Part shown: positions 26,055-35,749 of the stretch, in pieces
Numbering within the stretch: position 1 is the first letter of the stretch
Layout of the letters: every line of letters starts with the position of its first letter
Assembly (NCBI RefSeq): GCF_002813245.1
Contig: NZ_PHUF01000002.1
Coordinates: 496,001-560,000, forward strand
DNA: 64,000 bases
From: Novosphingobium kunmingense
Lineage (GTDB): Bacteria; Pseudomonadota; Alphaproteobacteria; Sphingomonadales; Sphingomonadaceae
Direction of reading: 5' to 3'
Notes under the pieces: generated by a model
What the model was told of the DNA's origin: nothing
Databases searched by the model: none
Seen by the model: the letters and a program-made list of their open reading frames with translations, nothing else
Position numbers and translations under genes: made by a program

Positions 26055-26349
26055 TAGGCGCTTGAGTGGATCTATTCTATCCGCCTGTTGTCCAGTTCGT
26101 CTGGGCGGACGATCCCTCCACTGATGTAGGAGCCACCGGTCAGCTTGCAGGGGCCAGAAGCAGTCGCTTCGTGACAACGGTCTCAACGGCGGCTTACCGT
26201 TTTCTAGGTTCCAAGTCCGGAAAGTCCGCAAGGTCCCGACATTCCCGCCGTTAGAGCAGAGGCGGCCGCTGGTTGGTGAAAAGGCATTGAACTCATCGAA
26301 TTTGCTATTGTGCAGACGCCGTTTTCGCTATGTTCCAAGGAGAAGAGAG
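26055..26349. other. Intergenic region between defence island and transfer region
   Basis: No supported gene in 295 bases. The right edge of the defence island should be near here, but no repeat matching the left edge (about 11322) and no attachment site could be found by eye. A good ribosome site AAGGAGAAGAGAG precedes the gene at 26350. Confidence 0.55.
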
Positions 26350-26580
26350 ATGAATGCCATCATGACGAACTTCGACCTTGAGGGTGCCGAAGCGCACGTA
26401 TCCCGCAAATGGGAAGGGCTGTCTGAAATCGATCAGGCGATCCGTGAGAACCGCCTGATGGAGTATCGGATCCAGAAGTCATGGGCGGACCCTTGGGGGA
26501 GAACGCTCACGATTCTTGGAGTCGTCGTGATCGTGGGCGTTTTCGCGTTCTTGGCCGGTGCGTCGTTCGGTCTCTGGTGA
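26350..26580 (+). CDS. Small protein with C-terminal membrane anchor (76 aa)
   Basis: ATG 26350 follows AAGGAGAAGAGAG. The first 50 residues are soluble and charged (NFDLEGAEAHVSRKWEGLSE), followed by a single hydrophobic segment (LTILGVVVIVGVFAFLAGAS) and a 4-residue end. It is convergent with traG. Position and topology would suit an entry-exclusion or transfer-accessory protein, but this is a guess; no family recognised. Confidence 0.6.
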   Translation: MNAIMTNFDLEGAEAHVSRKWEGLSEIDQAIRENRLMEYRIQKSWADPWGRTLTILGVVVIVGVFAFLAGASFGLW

Positions 26581-26594
26581 TCTTCATTCGCCGA

Positions 26595-29297
26595 TCACCA
26601 CTCCTTCACGTCGTCGGCGGATTCAGCGCTTGCGCCTTGCGCGCCCTTGGTGACGGCATCGAGACGCCCTCTGGAACTGCCAATGCGCTGCCGACCAGCC
26701 CCCTGGACGCGCTGAACCTCGTCGTGAATTCCTTGGGGACTCACCGCCGGGATGTCTGACGGTGCGCCGCCGCCAATTGAAGCGCGTCCGCGTATTGACC
26801 CTGCACTGGTCACCGCAGTGCGCGATACCGGCTGGCCCGGAGCAAGGACAAGCCGGTCTTCGATACCATCACGAACCTGGTCAGCGTAGCTTTCGATAAA
26901 TTTGGCTTGGAGCGCCTGCCCTTCGGGGCTGAGCTGGAAAGCAACGTCGTCGAAGCGGGCGTTACCATAGAAGTCTCGGTTTCGCTCAATCTCGGCCAGT
27001 CCCCATTCCCTGTATGCCTGGGACAGATTGAGGCTTGCCGCTGCACTGTTACCTTCGAAGAGTGAAGCCTGAGTTTCCAGTCGCTTCGCGAGCTCCTCGG
27101 TGCGCCGCGCCTCGCGGCTGTAGCTTTGGGCCTCGGTGAGTGATGCGTTCATGCCGCCAGCTGTGGTCGATACCGACGAACTGGAGGAGGTGCTGACCGA
27201 GCGAATGAACCCGTCGCGCGTGCTCGACCAGTTACGACTGTCAGACATCTGGGCAAGGCTTCCAAAAATCCGGGAACGGTCTTCGGATGCGATGCCGATG
27301 TCACTGTCGGTCCAGGTTCTGGTGCCGCCACCTTTGGCTCCTACGTTTGCGGAGAGAACTCCATTGGTAACCCCTGCGCTTGCGCCGGCTTCGCCACCCA
27401 GGAACCAGGCCGTGGAAATATCGTCTGCGGCGCGGCGTGAGAGAGCAAATTGGCGCTGTAGGCTGGTGGAAGCCTGGTCGACTTCGCTGAAGGCAGTCTG
27501 GATGCTGTCAGAGTTGGATGTACCGGTCGCACTTTCGAAAGCGCTTCCGCGGCTGAACTGGTTCCTCAACTCGCGGAACTTGGTGACGGCGCTGGCCGTC
27601 GATTCCGTGGCCACATTCGCGTAGGTCTCGCTGTTGGACCGCGCTTGCGAAGCCATGGTCGACAGCCGTGAGGTGAATTCCTGCCCGAGGCTCGGCGTGA
27701 AGGGATAGCTCGAGTTCGGGAGCTGGTCGTAGCTGGCTTCGGGAAAGCTTGTCGTCATCGAGCCGGTATCGCTGAATGTGCGGGTCTGCCCGGCACCATA
27801 GGTAAAACTTGGCGCGATCGTTCCTTGCGCGAACTGGCGCGTGAGCACTGTCGAATTCTCGAAGCTCGTGTTCCCGAGCGCGACGTTGCCCGTGCTGGCC
27901 TCGCGCGCGGCTTCCTCCGCCGCGTTTTGGCTGGGATTGAGGTAGCTCGTCGCGTTGTGCGAAATGGCCATCGCTCCCTTGGCGACCCCGCCCGCCAGGA
28001 AGGGCACCGAGGCAATGAGGTAGCCCGCAAGAATGCCGATATCGCTGTTGACGTCGGCCATCCCGGTGAAGCTCGCAAGGCTGAGGCCATTGGCCCCGGC
28101 AACCGCAGTCATATCGGCGGCGCCCTTGTACATCAGCATCATGTGCAGGATCACGAAGAGCGGACCCCACGCGGCGAGGTAGAAGAAGCCGGTGACATAG
28201 CCTTTCAATGCGACTGGCCCCGTTTTGGGCAGAAGGAATAGCGGGAAGAGCACGGGAAACAGGGCATAGAACAGGACGGTCAGAACGACGTTCAGGAGCG
28301 GCACCCACTTCATCGCATTGCTGGCGATCGAGCTGTAGGTCCGCTCGGTCTGGATATCGGCCCGTGTCTGGGCATAGACATCGACGTTGCCGGCCCCGCT
28401 GCCACCAGCCATCGAATGCATCGCCTGGCTCATCGCGTTGATGGTCAAGGTCTGTTTGAAGATTTCGGTTGCGCTGGCCGACACGCCGCTGAGATATTGA
28501 TAGGCAACGGGAAGGTCGGCAAACAGCTTGGCCTTGGCGAGCGCCGCTGTCTGGTTTGGATAGAGCTGGCGGCCGAACACGGTCCCCATGCTATCGACCA
28601 GGCCCGCCCACCCGGCATTCAGAGCATCATAGGCCTCGCGGCAGGTGACGATGTTCGAGGTTACCTGGCCCGATGCCGCATCGTGGGTAAGGAATCGCTG
28701 TGCGCGGGCCTGGCTCCCCGGCGCGATCGTCGCCCAGATGTCGTTGGTCTCCGCGAGCTCCTTCATCGAATAGCGGCCGAGCAGCACGTCGTAGAAGATG
28801 CACTGCCGGAAATGCTCGTCCAGATTGGCGGCAAATTCGGGGTCAGAGATGCGCAGAGATCGCGTGGCATCATAGAGCCGGGCGCCGTAGATCATGCCGT
28901 TCTTAGAGTAGTTGAGATCGCCGGGCAGGCCGAACACGACCTCAGCGGAGCCTGTGAGGTAGTCGCCCACCTGGCTGGTGAAGCTGGCCATGAGCGCGAG
29001 GCCCAGGGGCACGTTGCTCACATTGGCCGGTGCAAGGCTCGGGTTCAGCCTGTCAGTCACATGGACGTCGAGACGCGGCACCATCAGGCAGGAGTAGATC
29101 AGGGTCGCGCCGAGGAACCAGTTGATCCAGGCGCGCCAGTCCTGATTGAACGCAAGTGTGAGTGCGGACAGGCCAAGGCCCATCACCATGACCACCTGGA
29201 GCAGGCTCTTGTAGCCGCCGTTTCCGGTCCAGGCCGCGACTGCCTGGAACACGTTCACCAGATAATCGCCGCCGCCGACCGTGAAAATTTCAACCAT
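26595..29297 (-). CDS. traG: Conjugal transfer protein TraG
   Basis: Inner-membrane protein needed for pilus assembly and, in F, mating-pair stabilisation and entry exclusion. Several membrane segments lie in the first third (near 35-110 and 340-470), followed by a long periplasmic Ser/Thr/Gln/Ala-rich C-terminal part. 900 residues matches F TraG (938). Start MVEIFTVGGGDYL is typical of the family. Last gene of the pilus operon; it begins 36 bases after traH. Confidence 0.88.
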   Translation of the reverse strand: MVEIFTVGGGDYLVNVFQAVAAWTGNGGYKSLLQVVMVMGLGLSALTLAFNQDWRAWINWFLGATLIYSCLMVPRLDVHVTDRLNPSLAPANVSNVPLGLALMASFTSQVGDYLTGSAEVVFGLPGDLNYSKNGMIYGARLYDATRSLRISDPEFAANLDEHFRQCIFYDVLLGRYSMKELAETNDIWATIAPGSQARAQRFLTHDAASGQVTSNIVTCREAYDALNAGWAGLVDSMGTVFGRQLYPNQTAALAKAKLFADLPVAYQYLSGVSASATEIFKQTLTINAMSQAMHSMAGGSGAGNVDVYAQTRADIQTERTYSSIASNAMKWVPLLNVVLTVLFYALFPVLFPLFLLPKTGPVALKGYVTGFFYLAAWGPLFVILHMMLMYKGAADMTAVAGANGLSLASFTGMADVNSDIGILAGYLIASVPFLAGGVAKGAMAISHNATSYLNPSQNAAEEAAREASTGNVALGNTSFENSTVLTRQFAQGTIAPSFTYGAGQTRTFSDTGSMTTSFPEASYDQLPNSSYPFTPSLGQEFTSRLSTMASQARSNSETYANVATESTASAVTKFRELRNQFSRGSAFESATGTSNSDSIQTAFSEVDQASTSLQRQFALSRRAADDISTAWFLGGEAGASAGVTNGVLSANVGAKGGGTRTWTDSDIGIASEDRSRIFGSLAQMSDSRNWSSTRDGFIRSVSTSSSSSVSTTAGGMNASLTEAQSYSREARRTEELAKRLETQASLFEGNSAAASLNLSQAYREWGLAEIERNRDFYGNARFDDVAFQLSPEGQALQAKFIESYADQVRDGIEDRLVLAPGQPVSRTAVTSAGSIRGRASIGGGAPSDIPAVSPQGIHDEVQRVQGAGRQRIGSSRGRLDAVTKGAQGASAESADDVKEW

Positions 29298-29333
29298 GTC
29301 TCATGTCCCGCTTGGGTGCGTACTCAGGTGCGA

Positions 29334-30782
29334 TCAGTGGGTGAGGGCGCGGTTCTGCACTCCGCGCGACCAGTCGAGCGAGGCGGCCATGCCCGGCGAC
29401 ATCGAGGCCGCGAGCACGTTCTCGATGAATGCCGTCTTCTCGATGATCTGCATGATGGCGTTGACCTTGAGGTGCGTGTTGGCCTGACGATCAGCCAGGG
29501 CCTGGCGCACCACGTTGACCTGTCCCTGCCACATGGTGATCTTGGCCTCGTCGGCGCCGATGAAGCTCGACATCGAACGACCCGCTTCACCAACGATCCG
29601 GTCCAGGACGGCGAACAGCATGTCGACGCCGGCGATCTCGGCCAGCGTCTCGCGATCGTCGGTCGGCATACCGCGGCCATAGGCAGCCTGCACGGTCAGG
29701 ATCTTGTAGAGCGGCACCGACGATACTTGCAGGAGTTCCTTCTGCGCCGCGGTGATTGCCGTGTCGTCGTGGATCGCCTGCACCATGCCGGCAATGAGCG
29801 CGGAGATACGGGGGCGGAGCGCTTTCGAAGCGGGGAGACTCAGCGACTTGAACCCCGGATCGAGGCACTTGTCGGGCTCGTCGCAGTGGAAGATCAGGAC
29901 ATTGCTGCCCGACGTCCCATCGAGGAGCGATGTCACCAGGGTCGAGGAGGATTCCCCTACGATCGGCACGAACTTGCCTGGCTCGTCATCCTTGGGCGGC
30001 ACGTAGATGATCGTGCCCAGGAGCGTCATGGCGTATTCGGCGAGCTCCTGGTCGAACGTCCCGTTCGGCGAGAAGAACGCCGACTTCTTGAGGATGGTCC
30101 AGGTGTAGTTTCTCGCCACGCCCGTGTTCACGTCATCATATTTTCCAGCGCCCTGGGCGGTGGTGCTGGCGCGCTGTCCCTTGGTGCCGCAGCCATGCTT
30201 GGCGGCGGCATAGTCGGTGAAGATGCCTTCCGAATTGCCGATCGCCTCGCAGATCGCCTTGTCGGCAAGATCGCCTTTCGGCCAGACGCCGCCGACCAGC
30301 CCTTGGGCCAGTTCGCAGCTGTTGATGTTGAGGTTGTTCATGAGCTGAGCCTTCTGGCTGAACTCCTGCATGATCTTCGAGCATTCCGGGCAGACGGTGT
30401 CGATCGCAAGGCTGAAGGCGAAGCCGACCGCGTTGTTGGCGACCGCCTTGAGCATGGCGACGATCTCGCTCGCGTTGATGAAGCTGAAGGAGCCGGCGAA
30501 GATGTCGATGCCGCCGCAGCCTGCGCGGGCGCGAGGCAATTGCAGGTTGGCGATGTTGGTCGTCTTCTGCGGGAAGCGCGTCCAGATATTGCCGAGGCTG
30601 TAATAGCCCGCCGACTGCCCCTGGAATGCGGTCGGGCCGTTCACATTCGCCGCGCCCCCGACATCATTGAGGAACGAATCCATCGAACTCCCCACATCGG
30701 CAGAGACGCTGGTGAGGGGGAGGGCTGCCGCGAGGATCGCGGCGAGCAGCGCTGTCTTTGGGCGTCTCATCCTAGTAGTCAC
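29334..30782 (-). CDS. traH: Conjugal transfer pilus assembly protein TraH
   Basis: Periplasmic/outer-membrane-linked assembly factor of F-type systems. Signal peptide (LLAAILAAALPLTSVSA), then GGYYSLG-like region, IDIFAGSFSFINASEI and CPECSKIM, as in TraH. GTG 30782 has AAGGAAG at the right distance and overlaps the traF stop; ATG 30770 is the alternative. 482 residues, near F TraH (458). Confidence 0.9.
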   Translation of the reverse strand: MTTRMRRPKTALLAAILAAALPLTSVSADVGSSMDSFLNDVGGAANVNGPTAFQGQSAGYYSLGNIWTRFPQKTTNIANLQLPRARAGCGGIDIFAGSFSFINASEIVAMLKAVANNAVGFAFSLAIDTVCPECSKIMQEFSQKAQLMNNLNINSCELAQGLVGGVWPKGDLADKAICEAIGNSEGIFTDYAAAKHGCGTKGQRASTTAQGAGKYDDVNTGVARNYTWTILKKSAFFSPNGTFDQELAEYAMTLLGTIIYVPPKDDEPGKFVPIVGESSSTLVTSLLDGTSGSNVLIFHCDEPDKCLDPGFKSLSLPASKALRPRISALIAGMVQAIHDDTAITAAQKELLQVSSVPLYKILTVQAAYGRGMPTDDRETLAEIAGVDMLFAVLDRIVGEAGRSMSSFIGADEAKITMWQGQVNVVRQALADRQANTHLKVNAIMQIIEKTAFIENVLAASMSPGMAASLDWSRGVQNRALTH

Positions 30783-31608
30783 GTCCGGCTTCCTTCGATG
30801 TGAGGAGGTAGATGCGGTCCTGAAGTTCGTCGGCGGACATCACGCCGTAGCCGATCGGGATCGCCTGGCCGTTGGCGGCATCCCACAGCACGACGGCCGG
30901 AGTAATCTTGGGCTCAAGCCCCATGCGGGTCCGCTGGTTGGTCTCGACGGTGTAGCTCGGGAAATGCCGCGATGGACCGCCATCGGTCGAGATCGCGCGC
31001 ACTGTGATGTGCCAGGTCGAAGCGACGCTCTGCACGATTGGCGACATGACCTCGCAGGCGCCACAGGTCTGGGCAAAGAAGTAGAACAGCCCGAAGCGCT
31101 CGGAGAGGTGCGCCATGACGGCATTGCGCTCCGCTCCGCGCGCATCCTGCCACTGGCGCTTGCCGAGCGTCGAAACCGGCCTCTGCAGCGTATAGTCGAG
31201 GTCGGGATCCTGCCAGATGGCGCGCTGCCAGACATCGCTGAAGAGCGATGCCCGGTCGAGTTGCTCGCGCTGGAAACGGATGTAGGCTGTCACGTTGGCC
31301 GGCGTCGGCTCCATGATCGCCCTGGCCTTGAGTTCGCGAAGCTCGGCCGTGACCGCGTCGAGCTGGCTTGTCGCGCTCACGGCCGGGGCCTGAACTGTCT
31401 TGTCGCGCTCAGGTGGCTTCGGTCTGGCGCAGTAGAACCAGTATCCGAGCCGGCGCTCCGCGCAGTAGAAGCTGTCCTGTCTGTCATCGGTCGTGACAAG
31501 CGGCGGCTCTTCGGCTCCCGCCGGGGCGGTAATGAACTGACTGGAGGCGGTGAGGGCGAGGCAGGCGGCCAGAAGCCGCTGGCTCGCCTTACTGGCGTGC
31601 ACGGGCAT
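30772..31608 (-). CDS. traF: Conjugal transfer protein TraF, thioredoxin-like
   Basis: Periplasmic thioredoxin-fold protein required for pilus assembly. Signal peptide after MPVHASKASQRLLAAC, then mature domain with LFYFFAQTCGACEVM, an intact C-G-A-C redox pair, and a cis-Pro-like TPAVVLW. F TraF lacks the CxxC, so this copy may be redox-active, suiting the Cys-rich TraN, TraU and TraH partners. The start at 31608 follows GAGGAC and overlaps traN by 20 bases. 278 residues. Confidence 0.85.
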   Translation of the reverse strand: MPVHASKASQRLLAACLALTASSQFITAPAGAEEPPLVTTDDRQDSFYCAERRLGYWFYCARPKPPERDKTVQAPAVSATSQLDAVTAELRELKARAIMEPTPANVTAYIRFQREQLDRASLFSDVWQRAIWQDPDLDYTLQRPVSTLGKRQWQDARGAERNAVMAHLSERFGLFYFFAQTCGACEVMSPIVQSVASTWHITVRAISTDGGPSRHFPSYTVETNQRTRMGLEPKITPAVVLWDAANGQAIPIGYGVMSADELQDRIYLLTSKEAGRDY

Positions 31609-33298
31609 AATAGTCCTCGATCTTCTGCTGGATTTCTTGGGTTGCCTGCAGTTCGTCAGGCAGACGGGCGGCATCGGTGAACTCGGCGTAGACTTCGCTG
31701 AAGTCCATTTTCGAGAGATCGAGCCGGGCGAACTCGTCGACGGTGAAGCCGAGGCACTGTTCGGTCTTGGGCTTGCCCCAAGGCTTGCCCAGCTGCTGGC
31801 GACCCTGCTCCTGGAGTATCCGCGAGAGCTTGGATTCAAAGCAGCAGTAGACCTTCCGCTTGGTCAGGCACACGCCGAGGAAGGAGGACGAGCAGTAGGT
31901 TCCGACGTAGGCGCACAGGCCTTGCGCGTCCTTCTGGTGGAGCAGCATCTCCTCGCGACTGCAACCGAGCGCCACGAGCAGCTGGATGCCCGGAATGAGC
32001 GGGAATCCCTTGCCCTTGCAGCAGTTCAGGATGCCGAAGACCTTGGATGAGCAACTCTCGCGCGTTCCCTTGAACAGGGTGAGATTATCCGGGTCGAATT
32101 CGCGGCGCGCCTGATTCATCGCGTTCAAGGCGACGGCCGCATCCTTGAACTCGTCGTTGGCTTCGCGCTGGATCGTCTCGCACGACCCGTCGATGCAGTA
32201 GACATCGCCATCGCAGATGAACTGATTGGTGCTCGCAGGCTGATCCGGGACCGGACAATCATAGACCCGCTCCCAGGTCCGGCAGGGCTCGTCTGTCAGG
32301 CAGTCTTCGCGGACCAGATTGCAGCCCGGCGTGGTCTCGAGCGTCTGGCAATCCTGTGCCTGCGTGAACTTCGCGCAGGTGTAGCTGCGCGACCAGGCCC
32401 AGCACGGCTGGGTGACGGCGACGCCGTCGACTATCCGGGTGACCGGATCGCTGTCGGAGCAGGTCTCGGTCTCCTGCTGGCAGGTGCTGTCGGCCGCCAG
32501 AGCTGCGCACGGACTTTCATCACGGGTCGTCGTGGCGACATTTTCGCCGGTCACCGTATACGGCGTCGCGCCATCGACCGGCGCCGTGCAGCTCATTTCG
32601 TTGACATAAAATCTCGGAAAGCAGCCGAACATCGGATCGCAGATGTCGACCGGCCATGACTGGACGACCTTGCACTGCGGCGCCGGATAGTGGCTGCAAT
32701 CGTAGATATTGGCGGGATCGCCCGTGCCGGGGATGCAGTAATAGCCATAGACCTGCCGCTGCTCGACCTTGGCGGTGAGCGTGACTGGGCAATTCCTGGT
32801 TTCCTGGGTCGCGGTATAGCCGGTGTTGCAGGTTGCCATGTAGCGACCAGCAGTGCCGGTTCCCGGCGGCAAGGGCACGCAGCGGCCCTGCGTGCCGCCG
32901 ATGCCCATGCCGCTGGTATAGGAGAGCGGGTCTTCGCCAATGACCTTGCTGCGCGCGATCGTGGCATCGAGATCCTGCGGCGCGAAACGTGCGCGCCGGT
33001 CCATGGAATCGCGCATGGTCCGATAGCCCGTGCTTGACGAAGCCTGGCTGGCCGCTTCCCGGCTCATCCGGTCAGGATCGTCGAAATAGCCCGACTGGCT
33101 CGGCACACCGCCGAAATTGGGAATGCGGCTCGCATCAGGATTTATGGTTGCTGCGCCCTGCGCCGCTGCGGCCTTGTCACGGCCGAAGGCCTTGCCGTCC
33201 GCCTTTGCCGCATCGGTCGTGGTCTGGGCATGAAGCGGCCCGGCCGATGTCAGGCTGATAGAGGTGAGGCAGGCAAGGACGAGAACAAGCCGTTTCAT
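31589..33298 (-). CDS. traN: Mating-pair stabilisation protein TraN
   Basis: Outer-membrane, very Cys-rich adhesin that contacts the recipient. Signal peptide MKRLVLVLACLTSISLTS, more than 40 Cys in the mature part (for example CSHYPAPQCKVVQSW, CADDS-type spacings), and a C-terminal domain ending KIEDYYARARQ. 569 residues, like F TraN (602). ATG 33298 has AAAAGG upstream; GTG 33316, overlapping the trbC stop as GTGA, is equally possible. Confidence 0.87.
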   Translation of the reverse strand: MKRLVLVLACLTSISLTSAGPLHAQTTTDAAKADGKAFGRDKAAAAQGAATINPDASRIPNFGGVPSQSGYFDDPDRMSREAASQASSSTGYRTMRDSMDRRARFAPQDLDATIARSKVIGEDPLSYTSGMGIGGTQGRCVPLPPGTGTAGRYMATCNTGYTATQETRNCPVTLTAKVEQRQVYGYYCIPGTGDPANIYDCSHYPAPQCKVVQSWPVDICDPMFGCFPRFYVNEMSCTAPVDGATPYTVTGENVATTTRDESPCAALAADSTCQQETETCSDSDPVTRIVDGVAVTQPCWAWSRSYTCAKFTQAQDCQTLETTPGCNLVREDCLTDEPCRTWERVYDCPVPDQPASTNQFICDGDVYCIDGSCETIQREANDEFKDAAVALNAMNQARREFDPDNLTLFKGTRESCSSKVFGILNCCKGKGFPLIPGIQLLVALGCSREEMLLHQKDAQGLCAYVGTYCSSSFLGVCLTKRKVYCCFESKLSRILQEQGRQQLGKPWGKPKTEQCLGFTVDEFARLDLSKMDFSEVYAEFTDAARLPDELQATQEIQQKIEDYYARARQ

Positions 33299-33312
33299 GG
33301 GCCATAACCTTT

Positions 33313-34080
33313 TCACTGAGGCGCCCTTTCAAGGCGGGCAAGGTGCTGGGTGGCGAGCAGCGCTCCGGGGCCGCCGCCGCGCGCGAAGGTTTCCAACGCG
33401 TACCCTGCGGTCACATTGCCGATCATGCGGTCGTGCGGAGGGAGCGGGCCGACGCAGTCAAAGCCGTCGCACAGGTCAAAGTCGCTGCTGGTGACGACAT
33501 AGGCAGGGACGGCCTCGATCCCGAAAGCGCGGAACAGCCGCGGATCGATCCCCACGCCGTCAAGTTGCTCGCCCGGCTTCGCGACCTTCGCCAGTGCAGC
33601 CGTCAGAGCCTTGGCGCTGTTTTGCGGCAGCCCGCGAAACACCACCACGCCGCCAGCGCGGGCCACATCGTCGATCATCGCGCGAAGTGCGGCAGGAGGC
33701 ATCGAAGTGCTGGCAAAGGCGATGAACCGAGGCGCCTGGCCCATGCCTTCGCTCGTCATCGTGCCGACATCCGCGAGTATCTTGTCGAAATCGAACGTGC
33801 TGTCGGGGCTGGCTGGCCTTCTGACTTTCGCGGCTTCACTGACATAGCGCTTGCCATGGGCCTCAGCACTTGCAGCGCTCGCCTTGGCTTCGTTTGCCAG
33901 CTTTTCTGCGCGCGCTCGCGCGCTTGCGGCAAGGGCATCGGCCTCGCCAGCCTGGCTGGCCGCCCGTGCACGGATGGCCTCGAGGTCGAGATCTGAGCTG
34001 GCGGTCTGGGCCGTTGCGCCCGCGAAGGCGGCAGCGCTTGCAAAGCACGCGATTACAGCAAGATGGGGAAATGTTTTCAT
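33313..34080 (-). CDS. trbC: Conjugal transfer protein TrbC
   Basis: F-type TrbC, a periplasmic thioredoxin-fold-like protein needed for pilus assembly. Signal peptide MKTFPHLAVIACFASAAAFA, an Ala/Glu-rich helical linker (30-95), then RFIAFASTSMPPAALRAMID and VFRGLPQNSAKAL, the family core, and VPAYVV. The start overlaps the traU stop as ATGA. 255 residues. Confidence 0.85.
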   Translation of the reverse strand: MKTFPHLAVIACFASAAAFAGATAQTASSDLDLEAIRARAASQAGEADALAASARARAEKLANEAKASAASAEAHGKRYVSEAAKVRRPASPDSTFDFDKILADVGTMTSEGMGQAPRFIAFASTSMPPAALRAMIDDVARAGGVVVFRGLPQNSAKALTAALAKVAKPGEQLDGVGIDPRLFRAFGIEAVPAYVVTSSDFDLCDGFDCVGPLPPHDRMIGNVTAGYALETFARGGGPGALLATQHLARLERAPQ

Positions 34081-35105
34081 AGCGCGCAACAGTTCCGCTT
34101 GCGCCAGACCAGATAGCCCATGTCCTCGCCGATGGCGGGATAGACCTGACCTGCCGACATGAAGGTGGTGGAAGCGCCAATGGGTGCGCAGGCATAGCGG
34201 CCCTTGGTCTGCGGATTGGGATTGGTGGCCTGGAAGCGGTATTGCTGTTTGCGCATCACCGGCATCAGGTACTTGCCGCAAAGCCCCTTGCTGCCCATCG
34301 TGCCCCAGGACACCAGTTCGCGGTGGAGCTTGTACGAGAAGCGGGCGAGCGCCAGACGCGAGGCCTGAACGTGGCCGATCGTCGCCGAAACATTGCCGTT
34401 CAGCGGATACATCGTCCCCTGGCAGCCGGCGCACCAGAACAGTTCGTCCGTCGGCAGCTTGGCGGTGGCCGCAACGCAATCGGCAGCGCAGACCGCCAGC
34501 GCCAGCGGATTGGCAAAGAGCACGGCCTCGGGATTGATGATCGCGGTGAGTTCGCTGTCCTGCCACAGCGGATCGATCTCGGTGATGTAGAGGATATCGA
34601 TCGAACCGGACTCAAGGCACAGGAAATCCGCGACGATCTCCATCCAGTAGATCAGCGGATAGGCGTACCAGTGGACGTGCCACTGCGAGTTGTACTGGGT
34701 CGCGCCGCCAACCGCCGAGGGGCCTGCCATCGACTTGAAGCCGATGTCGAAGCCCGGATCGAGTTTCATCCCGCCAAGATTGACGAAGCACCACGGCTTC
34801 ATGCTCACGTCGGCGAGCCTGACCGGCTCCCAGAATCCCATGGCGATGCCGGGCCTGAGGCCACAGAGACATACCGGGAGCGCAGGGTTGCTCGTGTCCG
34901 GTCGACTCGAAGGCCAGATCTTCAGGCCCCCGATCGAGATAGGAAACAGGCACGACCAGCAGATGTCGGTGATCGGGTTGACGAACTTGCCCGTGCAGCG
35001 ACCAGGCCCGGCCGAAGCCTGGGCAGGAGTGCTCGCCATCATGCTCACGCTGGCGAGCAACAATGCGCTGCAAAGCCATGCAAAGAAGCTTCTTTTCGTC
35101 TTCAT
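34077..35105 (-). CDS. traU: Conjugal transfer pilus assembly protein TraU
   Basis: Periplasmic, Cys-rich assembly protein. Signal peptide ends near ASTPAQA; mature part has CTGKFVNPITDICWSCLFPI and WHVHWYAYPLIYWMEIV, typical TraU. 342 residues, like F TraU (330). ATGA overlaps on both sides tie it to traW and trbC. Confidence 0.92.
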   Translation of the reverse strand: MKTKRSFFAWLCSALLLASVSMMASTPAQASAGPGRCTGKFVNPITDICWSCLFPISIGGLKIWPSSRPDTSNPALPVCLCGLRPGIAMGFWEPVRLADVSMKPWCFVNLGGMKLDPGFDIGFKSMAGPSAVGGATQYNSQWHVHWYAYPLIYWMEIVADFLCLESGSIDILYITEIDPLWQDSELTAIINPEAVLFANPLALAVCAADCVAATAKLPTDELFWCAGCQGTMYPLNGNVSATIGHVQASRLALARFSYKLHRELVSWGTMGSKGLCGKYLMPVMRKQQYRFQATNPNPQTKGRYACAPIGASTTFMSAGQVYPAIGEDMGYLVWRKRNCCAL

Positions 35106-35749
35106 GATGGTGACCGCTCCTGCGGCTTGATGGGCGCCTCGGTGATGATGAGGACGCGGCCCTGCTGCTCGACCGTTGCGGGCACGGCGCGAATGCCGAA
35201 GTGCTTCACGAGGGTCCCGCCCTGGTCGAAATAGAAGCGGCGCTGGCGGGCCTTCATGAGTTCCAGTGGCGCGCCGCGCACCAGGATGAGTTTTGCGCGT
35301 GCCGGACCAAAGCGCAGAGCCGCCCAGGCGAGCTGGGCCGGGTCATCGCCGTCGAGAAAGACAAGGGGACTCCGCAGCGGAACGGTGTCGAGCGGGTTGA
35401 CCCTCGTGCCAGCGGCGATGATGATCCGGCCCTTGTCGTCGGCAAGGTCACGCTCGACCGTGATCGTTGGATCGAAGCGCCAGCTGCGTGTTTCAGAGGC
35501 CGATGTGATGCCGGCAACGGGCACGGGCCGGTTGACCCGCGCGATCGTCCGGCGCTTCAGTTCCTCATTCAAACGCGCGGTTTCACCGGTGGCTTCGAGA
35601 TGCTGGAGCCGTGCATGGATCTGCTGAAGCAGATCCGGCTCAATCACGGGCCAGACCGTACCCTGCTGGCCGTAGTCGCGCGCCGCAGCGGGCGCCGCGC
35701 TTACCACGCAGCCAAGGAAGAACGCGATGAGGAGTGGGGGCCCCTTCAC
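35102..35749 (-). CDS. traW: Conjugal transfer protein TraW
   Basis: Periplasmic partner of TraU and TrbC. Signal peptide MKGPPLLIAFFLGCVVSA; mature region RDYGQQGTVWPVIEPDLL and VNPLDTVPLRSPLVFLDGDD fit TraW. The GTG start at 35749 forms a GTGA overlap with the peptidase gene. 215 residues, near F TraW (210). Confidence 0.88.
   Translation of the reverse strand: MKGPPLLIAFFLGCVVSAAPAAARDYGQQGTVWPVIEPDLLQQIHARLQHLEATGETARLNEELKRRTIARVNRPVPVAGITSASETRSWRFDPTITVERDLADDKGRIIIAAGTRVNPLDTVPLRSPLVFLDGDDPAQLAWAALRFGPARAKLILVRGAPLELMKARQRRFYFDQGGTLVKHFGIRAVPATVEQQGRVLIITEAPIKPQERSPS

Noticed and set aside
26287..26312. Promoter TTGAAC/TATTGT before the gene at 26350
   Set aside because: The spacing is only 13 bases, too short for a normal sigma-70 promoter.
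28416..30803. 795-codon plus-strand frame opposite traG and traH
   Set aside because: Antisense shadow; both minus-strand genes have recognisable TraG and TraH features and fit the operon.
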